From Chloroflexota bacterium (lineage in GTDB: Bacteria; Chloroflexota; UBA11872): a stretch of DNA of 13,319 bases. The translations under genes and the position numbers were made by a program. The stretch spans positions 1 to 13,319 of the forward strand of contig JAPPFO010000086.1 in NCBI GenBank assembly GCA_028875175.1, read 5' to 3'. The stretch's first letter is position 1. Each line of letters begins with the position of its first letter. Shown piece after piece: positions 7,787-13,319 of the stretch. The notes beneath the pieces were generated by a model. The model was not told the origin of the DNA. It was given only the letters and a program-made list of their open reading frames with translations, and did not search any database.

Positions 7787-8020
7787 TTAGTCCCCCAGCG
7801 CTGCCTCGCCAATGGCCCGCTCCATGTCGTCAAGCGTCACCGGTGGCCCGTTGTACTTGAGCACCCCATAGAGCTGCTGAAGGGGACGCACGGCGCGAAT
7901 ACGCACTTCGCCGTCAAGGATTGTGTAGCGCAGCCGGTCCCCGGGCCGAATTGCCAAAGCCTCGCGGACCGCCTTTGGCAGCGTCGTGCGCCCGTCGGAC
8001 CTCAGCTTCGACTCAATCAC
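7787..8020 (-). CDS. AbrB/MazE-fold DNA-binding protein (orphan antitoxin-like)
   Basis: A small swapped-hairpin DNA-binding protein of 77 residues, as found in transcription regulators and MazE/PrlF-type antitoxins. The N-terminal SpoVT-AbrB domain is clear: ESKLRSDGRTTLPKAVREAL (3-22), then RPGDRLRYTILDGEVRIRAVRP (about 25-46). The C-terminal tail (LYGVLKYNGPPVTLDDMERAIGEAA) resembles tails that wrap a toxin partner in PIN- or MazF-linked antitoxins. I chose the GTG at 8020 because GGGGAG (8031-8026) lies five bases upstream and the AbrB fold begins there. An in-frame ATG at 8065 would add 15 unconserved residues (MYCCKETSTHDRGVK). No toxin gene adjoins it: the next gene on this strand is the nuclease/helicase, 128 bases on, and the methyltransferase diverges. 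It may regulate itself or its neighbours. Confidence 0.88.
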   Translation of the reverse strand: MIESKLRSDGRTTLPKAVREALAIRPGDRLRYTILDGEVRIRAVRPLQQLYGVLKYNGPPVTLDDMERAIGEAALGD

Positions 8021-8025
8021 CTTGA

Positions 8026-8031
8026 CTCCCC
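8026..8031 (-). promoter_or_regulatory. Shine-Dalgarno site that fixes the AbrB-family start
   Basis: Read on the minus strand this is GGGGAG, followed by the five bases TCAAG and then GTG. Its spacing favours the GTG at 8020 over the upstream in-frame ATG at 8065. Confidence 0.6.
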
Positions 8032-8060
8032 GGTCATGCGTGCTCGTTTCCTTGCAGCAA

Positions 8061-8089
8061 TACATACCACCACCGCGACGCAAACTGAA
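8061..8089 (-). promoter_or_regulatory. Candidate promoter for the AbrB-family gene
   Basis: On the minus strand a TATGTA -10-like hexamer (8066-8061) is preceded, after a 17-base spacer, by TTCAGT (8089-8084), a weak -35. This lies in a locally AT-richer pocket of otherwise GC-rich DNA and would give a leader of about 35 bases before the GTG. The match is partial, and the -35 agrees at only three of six positions. Confidence 0.3.
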
Positions 8090-8165
8090 GCAACACGTCC
8101 GCGGTTCGGCATCTGGTGCGCTCGGACGGCTACTCTCGCCGCATGGCACCTCAGCTTCGATTGCC

Positions 8166-9302
8166 TTGATCGACGCCGCGGCCCTCAAGTGGCGTCGCGT
8201 CCGGCTGCCGGGCGGGTCGGTTGCGATTCCCTCCCGCGCCGACCAGCCGGCAAGCGAGCTGGACCAGGAATTGCGCCTGCTCATGCGCGCGCTGGACCGG
8301 CGGCCGGAGCCGCCGCTATTGGAAGTTGCCGCCTGGGACGCCGGACTGGAAATAGCTGCGAACGCAGCAGGCTGGCCGGATGACGGCATGCTGGTTCCGC
8401 TCAATCTGGGAGCTTCCGAGAGTTGCGAGGCCGGGGCCGGCGCCTGGACCGTGGTGCCGCCGGACGAGCTGCTGCCGGCGGAGGCCAGGTTCGCCGTCGT
8501 CCGCGCTCCGCACTGGCTGGGCCGCGCCGGTGTGGAATGGGCGGTCCGCGCCGCGGCAAGGGCCCTGCCACCCGGCGGGCTGCTGGCGTTGCTGGGCGAC
8601 CGGGCACGCGGAATCGAGTCGCTCCGCCGTCGCCTGCCCCCGGTCGTCGGTCCAATCGTCGATCGAGCGGCTGGTGAGCACCGACGGCTCTACGTTCTTG
8701 AGCGTCAGGTGGACGTGCCGCCGCCCCAGCGGTTCGCCTGGACGATTCCCATGCGCATAGCTGGACGCGAGTTCACCGTGTGTCAGCACCCCACGCTCTT
8801 CTCGCCCACCCGTGTCGACCCGGCTACGGCGCTGCTCGCCGAGAAACTGCCTGACCGCGACGGCCGCTGGCTCGATCTCGGCTGCGGCTCGGGCGTTCTC
8901 ACGGTGGCTGCCGGGCGGTCCGACCGCAGGCTCACCGCCGTTGACTGGAGCTATGCCGCCGTTGAGACCACTCGTCGGACCCTGGCGGCCAACGGAATCG
9001 AGGCGGACGTTCGTCTGGCCGACGGCGCGCCGCCCGGCGAGCAGCCCTTTGACGTGGTCCTTTGCTACCCGCCGTTCCACGTGGGTCCGCGGGTCGACCA
9101 CGGCCCCGCCGCCCGGCTCATCCAGGCCGCCCGCGAGTGCCTGGCGCCGGAGGGCGAACTGCGCGCGGTCCTCACCAGCGCCCAGAGCCCGCGCGACCTC
9201 CTCCGGCCACACTTCCGCGAGATATCTCCAGTCGCCAGCGCCCATGGCGCCAGGGTCTTCAGTTGCCGTCAGCCAACGGCCCGAAGGGGCCGGCATCGCT
9301 GA
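8166..9302 (+). CDS. RsmC/RlmG-like SAM-dependent rRNA methyltransferase, variant active site
   Basis: A class I methyltransferase of the 16S rRNA m2G RsmC / 23S RlmG type. From the TTG at 8166 it has 378 residues. The N-terminal half (about 50-185) looks like the degenerate Rossmann copy of RsmC, with RALPPGGLLALLGDRARGIE (132-151). The catalytic domain begins near REFTVCQHPTLFSPTRVD (201-218). It holds SAM motif I LDLGCGSG (236-243), an acidic AVDWS after strand 2, and motif IV CYPPFH (300-305). In functional family members motif IV is NPPF; here Tyr301 (TAC) replaces the Asn, a one-base change from AAC. The start is uncertain. The frame is open back to a GTG at 7986, but that would overlap the AbrB gene; an ATG at 8283 looks too late. 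It ends 6 bases before the convergent dehydrogenase stop. Confidence 0.75.
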   Translation: MIDAAALKWRRVRLPGGSVAIPSRADQPASELDQELRLLMRALDRRPEPPLLEVAAWDAGLEIAANAAGWPDDGMLVPLNLGASESCEAGAGAWTVVPPDELLPAEARFAVVRAPHWLGRAGVEWAVRAAARALPPGGLLALLGDRARGIESLRRRLPPVVGPIVDRAAGEHRRLYVLERQVDVPPPQRFAWTIPMRIAGREFTVCQHPTLFSPTRVDPATALLAEKLPDRDGRWLDLGCGSGVLTVAAGRSDRRLTAVDWSYAAVETTRRTLAANGIEADVRLADGAPPGEQPFDVVLCYPPFHVGPRVDHGPAARLIQAARECLAPEGELRAVLTSAQSPRDLLRPHFREISPVASAHGARVFSCRQPTARRGRHR

Positions 9303-9308
9303 CCGGAA

Positions 9309-10346
9309 TCAGGATCGGAAGTCGAAAACCACTTTCGCGCCCGCGCCGGATTTGGCCGTCATCACCGCCTCCACCGCGTCGTTGAGGTCGAAGGTGTGCG
9401 TAATGATCGGCTCGACGTTTAGATCGGGGATCAGCTCCAGGGCCCGCTCGAAGGTGTGGACGCGCGTATTGCTGCCCACGATCGTGCGTTCGCGCGCGAA
9501 GAAGTCGTAAAGCCGCAGCTCGAACTTCTCGGACGGATTGCCCACGCTGATCACCAGCACCGTGCCCGAGTCGCGCACGGTGTCCAGGCAGGCCTGGAAG
9601 GCGGGCCCGGCGCCGGCGGCCTCGATGGCCAGGTCCGCGCCAAAGCCCTGCGTCAGGCTGCGCGCGGCCTCCACGGGGTCATCCCGCCTGGGGTCGAGCA
9701 CCACGTCCGCGCCCAGCGTGGCGGCCAGCTTGCGGCGGGTTGCGCCTGGTTCGCTCACAATCGTTTGACCGGCCCCCCGGTGTTTCGCGACCTCCAATGC
9801 CAGCAGCCCGATCGGCCCGGCGCCGGCGATGAACACCGTGTCGGCCGGATTGACGGTTACCCGGTCAAAGCCGCGCACCACGCAGGCCAGCGGTTCCGCC
9901 AGGCTGGCCGTGCGCATGTCGGCCCCGGGCGGCAGTGGCGTCAGGTGGTGGCGGTTGGCGATCACCACGTCCGACCACGCGCCCCAGGCCATCGGCATGC
10001 GGTTGGAGCAGAAGTTCAGCATCCCGCGATCGCATTCAGGGCAGTCCTCGCAGGAGTTGTTGGGCTCGACGGCCACGGCGTCGCCGGGCTTCAGGTCGTG
10101 TACGGCCGGCCCCACCGCCTGCACCGTCGCGGTGAACTCGTGTCCGGGAATCCACGGATCGGATCGCTCCGGAAACCAGGAATCGAACTGCCAGCCGTCC
10201 CAGTAATGCAGGTCGGTCCCGCAAATGCCGGACACCGCGACCTGCAGCACCAGCTCGTCGGCCTCGGGCTCGCGGACGTCACGCGACTCGATCCGCAGGT
10301 CGCCGGGTCCGTAGAGCACCGCGGCGCGCGTCTGCTTGGACTGCAT
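9309..10346 (-). CDS. Zinc-dependent alcohol/polyol dehydrogenase (MDR family)
   Basis: A medium-chain dehydrogenase related to sorbitol and threonine dehydrogenases that oxidises a secondary alcohol with NAD(P); the substrate is unknown. It has 345 residues from the ATG at 10346. Catalytic zinc ligands are Cys42 (GICGTDLH) and His69-Glu70 (PGHEF), with Glu151 nearby in AEPLACVV. The structural zinc lobe is complete: Cys99, Cys102, Cys105 and Cys113. The Rossmann loop GAGPIG (175-180) is followed by an acidic residue at the end of strand 2 (SEPGATRR), which favours NAD over NADP. The frame stays open about 50 codons upstream, but that part is Arg/Pro-rich and runs into the recA start, so I exclude it. 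It is divergent from recA and convergent with the methyltransferase, so it is probably transcribed alone. Confidence 0.93.
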   Translation of the reverse strand: MQSKQTRAAVLYGPGDLRIESRDVREPEADELVLQVAVSGICGTDLHYWDGWQFDSWFPERSDPWIPGHEFTATVQAVGPAVHDLKPGDAVAVEPNNSCEDCPECDRGMLNFCSNRMPMAWGAWSDVVIANRHHLTPLPPGADMRTASLAEPLACVVRGFDRVTVNPADTVFIAGAGPIGLLALEVAKHRGAGQTIVSEPGATRRKLAATLGADVVLDPRRDDPVEAARSLTQGFGADLAIEAAGAGPAFQACLDTVRDSGTVLVISVGNPSEKFELRLYDFFARERTIVGSNTRVHTFERALELIPDLNVEPIITHTFDLNDAVEAVMTAKSGAGAKVVFDFRS

Positions 10347-10456
10347 ACCACCCCGGCTCCCCAAGCGGTCAATTGGCACGCTATCCGAGCAGGCGGCCGG
10401 ACGCAACAGCGGGCGCGGCCTGTGCCCCCTTCCGATACCATGAACGCCACGAGCGT

Positions 10457-10475
10457 GCGCCGGCCGCCCCGGCGC
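10457..10475 (+). promoter_or_regulatory. Candidate hairpin in the recA leader
   Basis: GCGCCGG (10457-10463) and CCGGCGC (10469-10475) form a perfect seven-pair GC stem with loop CCGCC. It ends 22 bases before the recA ATG and just ahead of the purine-rich AGGGGTGATGGGA. It could affect recA expression or be a chance GC palindrome. I saw no clear LexA-type box in this 151-base spacer. Confidence 0.35.
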
Positions 10476-10497
10476 CAGGGGTGATGGGACCAGGCGT

Positions 10498-11541
10498 ATG
10501 GCCAACGACCAGGCAAAGGCGATCGACTCCGCGATTCAGCAGATCGAACGCAAATTCGGGACCGGCTCGGTCATGCGCATGGGCGCCATGCAGGCCGACG
10601 CCGTGCCCGCCGTGTCCACCGGATCGCTGTCGCTCGACGTGGCCCTGGGTGTGGGCGGATTGCCCCGTGGCCGCGTGGTCGAGATCTTCGGTCCGGAGGC
10701 CTCCGGCAAGACCACCCTCGCGCTCCACGTCGTCGCGGAGGTGCAGAAAGCCGGCGGCGCCGCCGTTTACGTGGACGTGGAACATGCCATGGATCCAACC
10801 TACGCCGAGGCCCTGGGCGTGGACGTGGGCGAGTTGATCGTCTCGCAGCCCAACGCCGGCGAAGAGGCCCTGGAGATCACTGACGTCTTCGTCCGCAGCA
10901 ATGCCGTGGATCTGGTGGTGGTCGACTCGGTGGCCGCGCTGGTTCCGCGGGCCGAGATTGACGGCGACATGGGCGACACGCAGGTGGGCTTGCAGGCGCG
11001 GCTGATGTCGCAGGCCATGCGCAAGCTCACCGCCAACATCAGCCGCTCACGCACCATCGTGATCTTCATCAACCAGCTGCGCGAGAAGATCGGCGTGATG
11101 TTCGGCAACCCGGAGACCACGCCCGGCGGCCGCGCGCTGAAGTTCTACTCGTCGGTTCGCCTGGACATCCGGCGCATCGGGCAGATCAAGAAGGGCACCG
11201 ACGTCATTGGCGCGCGCACCCGCGTGCGCGTCGTCAAGAACAAGGTCGCGCCGCCGTTCCGTTTCTGCGAGTTCGACATGATGTTCGGCCAGGGCATTTC
11301 CTGGGAGGGAGACTTGCTCACGCTGGGTGTCGACCACGGCGTGCTCACCAAGAGCGGCGCGCACTACAGCTACGACAGCACGCGCCTGGGGATGGGACGC
11401 GAGAATGCCAAGGCCTTCCTGCGCGAGAACGCGGACATCGCCCAGGAGATCAACGCGGAGCTTCGCGAGATGCTGCTTGCAAGTCCCGCCGGAGCCGAGG
11501 CGAACGGCAGCGGGAACGCACAGGCGGCCGTCGCGACGTAG
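10498..11541 (+). CDS. recA: Recombinase A
   Basis: A DNA-dependent ATPase that forms filaments on single-stranded DNA, drives homologous pairing and strand exchange, and promotes LexA self-cleavage. It has 347 residues. Walker A is GPEASGKT (65-72). Catalytic Glu95 is in VDVEHAMDP, a variant of the usual DAEHALDP. Walker B lies in LVVVDSVAAL. Loop L1 is around EIDGDMGDTQVG and loop L2 around FGNPETTPGGRALKFY; FINQLREKIGVMFGNPETT is almost canonical. The C-terminus ends in a small-residue tail (ASPAGAEANGSGNAQAAVAT) without the strongly acidic end of E. coli RecA, which suggests weaker auto-inhibition. The start is ATG at 10498 with GGGA nine bases upstream. Neither recX nor lexA adjoins it. 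It leads the cluster with the stress protein and PRPP synthetase. Confidence 0.98.
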   Translation: MANDQAKAIDSAIQQIERKFGTGSVMRMGAMQADAVPAVSTGSLSLDVALGVGGLPRGRVVEIFGPEASGKTTLALHVVAEVQKAGGAAVYVDVEHAMDPTYAEALGVDVGELIVSQPNAGEEALEITDVFVRSNAVDLVVVDSVAALVPRAEIDGDMGDTQVGLQARLMSQAMRKLTANISRSRTIVIFINQLREKIGVMFGNPETTPGGRALKFYSSVRLDIRRIGQIKKGTDVIGARTRVRVVKNKVAPPFRFCEFDMMFGQGISWEGDLLTLGVDHGVLTKSGAHYSYDSTRLGMGRENAKAFLRENADIAQEINAELREMLLASPAGAEANGSGNAQAAVAT

Positions 11542-11556
11542 CCGCAATCGAACGGC

Positions 11557-11991
11557 ATGGCGTACCAACCCGAACGCCCTGTAATTGCCGCCGTCAGCGG
11601 TCGACACATGGACGAGGCGGTGGTCACGACCGCGGCTCTCCTGGCGCGCGCTCGCAGCACCTCCATCCTGCTGCTGCACGTGATCGAAGTCAGCCACCGC
11701 CTACCCCTGAATGTATCCAGCGACGAGATGCTGGGCCAAGCCGAGACCGTGCTGGCTGACGCCCGGCGCTTGCTGCCATCCAATGGCGCCTCGGTACGTA
11801 CCGAGATCAAGCAGGCGCGCTCCGCGTTCAGCGCCATCGTCGAGACCAGCCTCGCGGAGGAGGCCGACACGATCGTGGTCGGCGCTCACCGCTTCCTGGG
11901 CGAGCACGACTGCGACCTGGGCCGAACCGCCACCCACGTCCTCCGCCACGCCGTGACGCCGGTCGTCGTCTGCTACGACCCGATACGCTAG
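11557..11991 (+). CDS. UspA-family universal stress protein
   Basis: A single Usp domain of 144 residues with the alternating strand/helix layout of the family: PVIAAVSG (8-15), a helix to about 32, SILLLHVIEVS (36-46), then EADTIVVGAHRF (102-113) and HAVTPVVVCYDP (131-142). The ATP-binding G-2x-G-9x-G(S/T) motif of the UspFG/MJ0577 type is imperfect: GAHRFLGEH replaces GxxG, and LGRT stands where LGS is usual. ATP binding is therefore doubtful and it may act as a dimeric, non-ATP-binding UspA type. It starts 15 bases after the recA stop and is followed after 30 bases by the PRPP synthetase gene, so it is very likely co-transcribed with recA. Confidence 0.88.
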   Translation: MAYQPERPVIAAVSGRHMDEAVVTTAALLARARSTSILLLHVIEVSHRLPLNVSSDEMLGQAETVLADARRLLPSNGASVRTEIKQARSAFSAIVETSLAEEADTIVVGAHRFLGEHDCDLGRTATHVLRHAVTPVVVCYDPIR

Positions 11992-12021
11992 TCCGTGGCG
12001 CTGCGCGGGCGGGGGATCGGC

Positions 12022-12978
12022 ATGGCGGACGACGGGCTGATGGTTTTCGGGTGCCGTGGGCACCCCGTGCTGACCGACGGCATCTGCCGCGAACTGGGCT
12101 GCGAACCCGGCGAGATCGAGATTTTCGAGTACGGCAACGACAACACGTTTGTCCGAGTCATGGAGAACGTGCGCGAGGCCGATGTATTTGTCGTGCAGAC
12201 CTCGCGGCGGCCGGTCAACCACTCGGTGATGGAACTGTTCATCACCATCGACGCCATGCGCCGCGCCTCGGCGGCGCGCGTGACGGCCGTGCTGCCGTAC
12301 TTCCCGTACATGCGCTCCGACAAGAAAGACCAGCCGCGCGTGCCGATTTCCGCCCGGCTGGTGGCGGACCTGCTGGCCACGGCCGGCGCGGACCGCGTAC
12401 TGACGCTGGACCTGCACGCAGATCAAATCGGCGGATTCTTCAGCATGCCCAGCGACCACCTCACCGGCATGCCGCTGCTCACCGACTACTTCGCCGGGCT
12501 GGGCATCGACGACCTGGTCGTGGTGGGCGATACCGGCCGCATCAAGACGGCCAGCGAGTGCGCCCGGCGATTGCGCACCCAGTTGGCGGTGCTGGACAAG
12601 TTCCGGGACCCGATTACTTCGGACGTCACCATCCGCGGCCTGGCCGGCGACATACGTGGACGCACCGTGCTCTACGTGGAGGACGAGGTCGTGACCGGCC
12701 AGTCCATCCGCGAGGGCCTGCGTGAGATCCTGCGCCACAACCCGCGGGCCATTTACGGGGCTTGCGTCCACCCAGTGTTCGTGGACCAGGCGTACGATCT
12801 GATTGAAGACTCACCGCTGGAAGAGATGGTCGTGACGGATAGCGTGCCGCTGAATCCGGGTCTGCCAAGCGGCAAGATCCACGTGATTTCGGTGGCGCCG
12901 ATGCTGTCGGAGGCCATCCGCCGCATCCACACCGGCGAGTCCGTCAGCGCCCTGTTCGCCGACGCAGCCGTTTACTGA
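12022..12978 (+). CDS. prs: Ribose-phosphate diphosphokinase (PRPP synthetase), divergent
   Basis: It resembles the enzyme that transfers pyrophosphate from ATP to ribose 5-phosphate to make PRPP for nucleotide, His and Trp synthesis. It has 318 residues, close to the usual 315. Family marks are MELFITIDAMRRASAARVTAVLPYFPYMRSDKK (about 70-102), RVPISARLVADLL (106-118) and the signature DLHADQIGGFF (130-140). Several normally fixed sites differ. FSDGE near 35 is replaced by YGNDN. The flexible-loop KRR is KFR (193-195). The PRPP loop, usually DDIIDTGGT, reads EDEVVTGQS (220-228) and looks more like a type I phosphoribosyltransferase. I prefer the ATG at 12022, with GGGGGA upstream, over the GTG at 11995. 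A changed substrate or regulatory role is possible. Its TGA overlaps the next gene by one base. Confidence 0.85.
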   Translation: MADDGLMVFGCRGHPVLTDGICRELGCEPGEIEIFEYGNDNTFVRVMENVREADVFVVQTSRRPVNHSVMELFITIDAMRRASAARVTAVLPYFPYMRSDKKDQPRVPISARLVADLLATAGADRVLTLDLHADQIGGFFSMPSDHLTGMPLLTDYFAGLGIDDLVVVGDTGRIKTASECARRLRTQLAVLDKFRDPITSDVTIRGLAGDIRGRTVLYVEDEVVTGQSIREGLREILRHNPRAIYGACVHPVFVDQAYDLIEDSPLEEMVVTDSVPLNPGLPSGKIHVISVAPMLSEAIRRIHTGESVSALFADAAVY

Positions 12979-13319
12979 TGTCGGACCTGCGCACCCGGCT
13001 CACCATCGAGAAGTCCGAGGCCCGCGGACGCCGCGGGATGGTGGCTACCAAGCACGAGGCCGCCAGCGCCGTTGGCGTGGACGTGCTGGCCGCCGGCGGC
13101 TCGGCCGTGGACGCGGCGGTGGCCGCCGCCCTGGCGGTGGGCGTGGTGGAACCCTGGAGCAGCGGCATTGGCGGCGGCGGGTATGCCGTGGTTGCCGGAC
13201 CCTCCCTGGCTGAAGTCGTGGCCTTTCCCATGCGCTCCGGTTCCGGCGCGACGCCGGACCGCTATCCGCGCGACGGACGCCGCAACGTCAGCGCCTTCCT
13301 CTGGGACGGCGTCGTGGAC
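12978..13319 (+). CDS. Gamma-glutamyltransferase family protein, N-terminal part
   Basis: The first 114 codons of a gene that continues past the right edge. The N-terminal pattern of the gamma-glutamyltranspeptidase/acylase (Ntn hydrolase) family is clear: GMVATKHEAASAVGVDVLAAGG, then SAVDAAVAAALAVGVVEP and SSGIGGGGYAVV. Family members self-cleave at a Thr near the middle of the chain to make the active nucleophile; that residue lies outside the window. No signal peptide precedes the domain, so a cytosolic form is expected, whereas classical Ggt is periplasmic or secreted. The ATG at 12978 shares a base with the TGA of the PRPP synthetase gene (TGATG), which argues for translational coupling. 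The substrate could be glutathione-like or another gamma-glutamyl or acyl compound. Confidence 0.88.
   Translation, partial: MSDLRTRLTIEKSEARGRRGMVATKHEAASAVGVDVLAAGGSAVDAAVAAALAVGVVEPWSSGIGGGGYAVVAGPSLAEVVAFPMRSGSGATPDRYPRDGRRNVSAFLWDGVVD

Noticed and set aside
6879..7790. 303-codon plus-strand frame opposite the nuclease
   Set aside because: Gln/His/Arg-rich antisense shadow with no domain or motif.
4131..8020. A complete phage-defence island or toxin-antitoxin locus around the nuclease and AbrB genes
   Set aside because: No toxin, methylase, restriction, CRISPR or integrase gene adjoins them; the other neighbours are housekeeping-type genes.
8066..8404. Long N-terminal extension of the AbrB-family protein
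   Set aside because: Ser/Arg-rich, overlaps the methyltransferase on the other strand, and the ribosome site and domain both place the start at 8020.
8316..9296. 326-codon minus-strand frame opposite the methyltransferase
   Set aside because: The sense strand has clear SAM-binding motifs; the antisense product has no recognisable pattern.
10436..10441. TACCAT as a -10 box for recA
   Set aside because: No acceptable -35 at the proper distance.
11701..12771. 356-codon minus-strand frame opposite the stress protein and PRPP synthetase
   Set aside because: His/Val/Gln/Arg-rich shadow of two well-supported genes.

Overview
The window is GC-rich bacterial DNA that is densely coded on both strands. 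It carries housekeeping and DNA-maintenance genes, with no rRNA, tRNA, CRISPR array, insertion sequence or prophage gene that I can see. The gene set suggests a member of the Chloroflexota, perhaps an uncultured SAR202/Dehalococcoidia-like lineage. It includes a fused RecB-like nuclease/helicase of the TM0106 type, an AbgB-like M20 amidohydrolase, an HhH glycosylase with an unusual N-terminal domain, and a divergent PRPP synthetase after recA. The phylum call is inference from gene content and is not proven.

Left edge (1-430): a small unrecognised plus-strand gene, probably cut by the window edge, converges on a long minus-strand block. Read in its direction of transcription from 8020 down to 428, that block holds an AbrB-type DNA-binding protein, a 1175-residue RecB-like nuclease / DEDD exonuclease / SF1 helicase fusion, an M20 amidohydrolase, a cyclophilin lipoprotein, a gap with a perfect 10-bp inverted repeat, an HhH-GPD DNA glycosylase, and lspA. 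The glycosylase and lspA overlap by ATGA. LspA is the peptidase that would process the cyclophilin lipoprotein.

Middle (8021-10346): a short divergent promoter region separates the AbrB gene from a plus-strand RsmC/RlmG-like methyltransferase. The methyltransferase runs tail to tail, 6 bases apart, into a minus-strand zinc-dependent alcohol/polyol dehydrogenase.

Right (10347-13319): a 151-base divergent spacer with a 7-bp GC hairpin leads into a tight plus-strand cluster. The order is recA, a UspA-like protein, a divergent ribose-phosphate diphosphokinase, and the start of a gamma-glutamyltranspeptidase that runs off the window. The spacing (15 bases, 30 bases, then a 1-base TGATG overlap) suggests one operon.

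Three gene products act on DNA integrity: RecA for recombination and strand exchange, the nuclease/helicase fusion probably for processing DNA ends or structures, and the glycosylase for alkylated-base removal. The best candidates for unexplored biology are the three-enzyme nuclease/helicase with its predicted Fe-S staple and the orphan AbrB regulator beside it, the altered PRPP loop in the Prs homologue, and the YPPF active-site variant in the methyltransferase.
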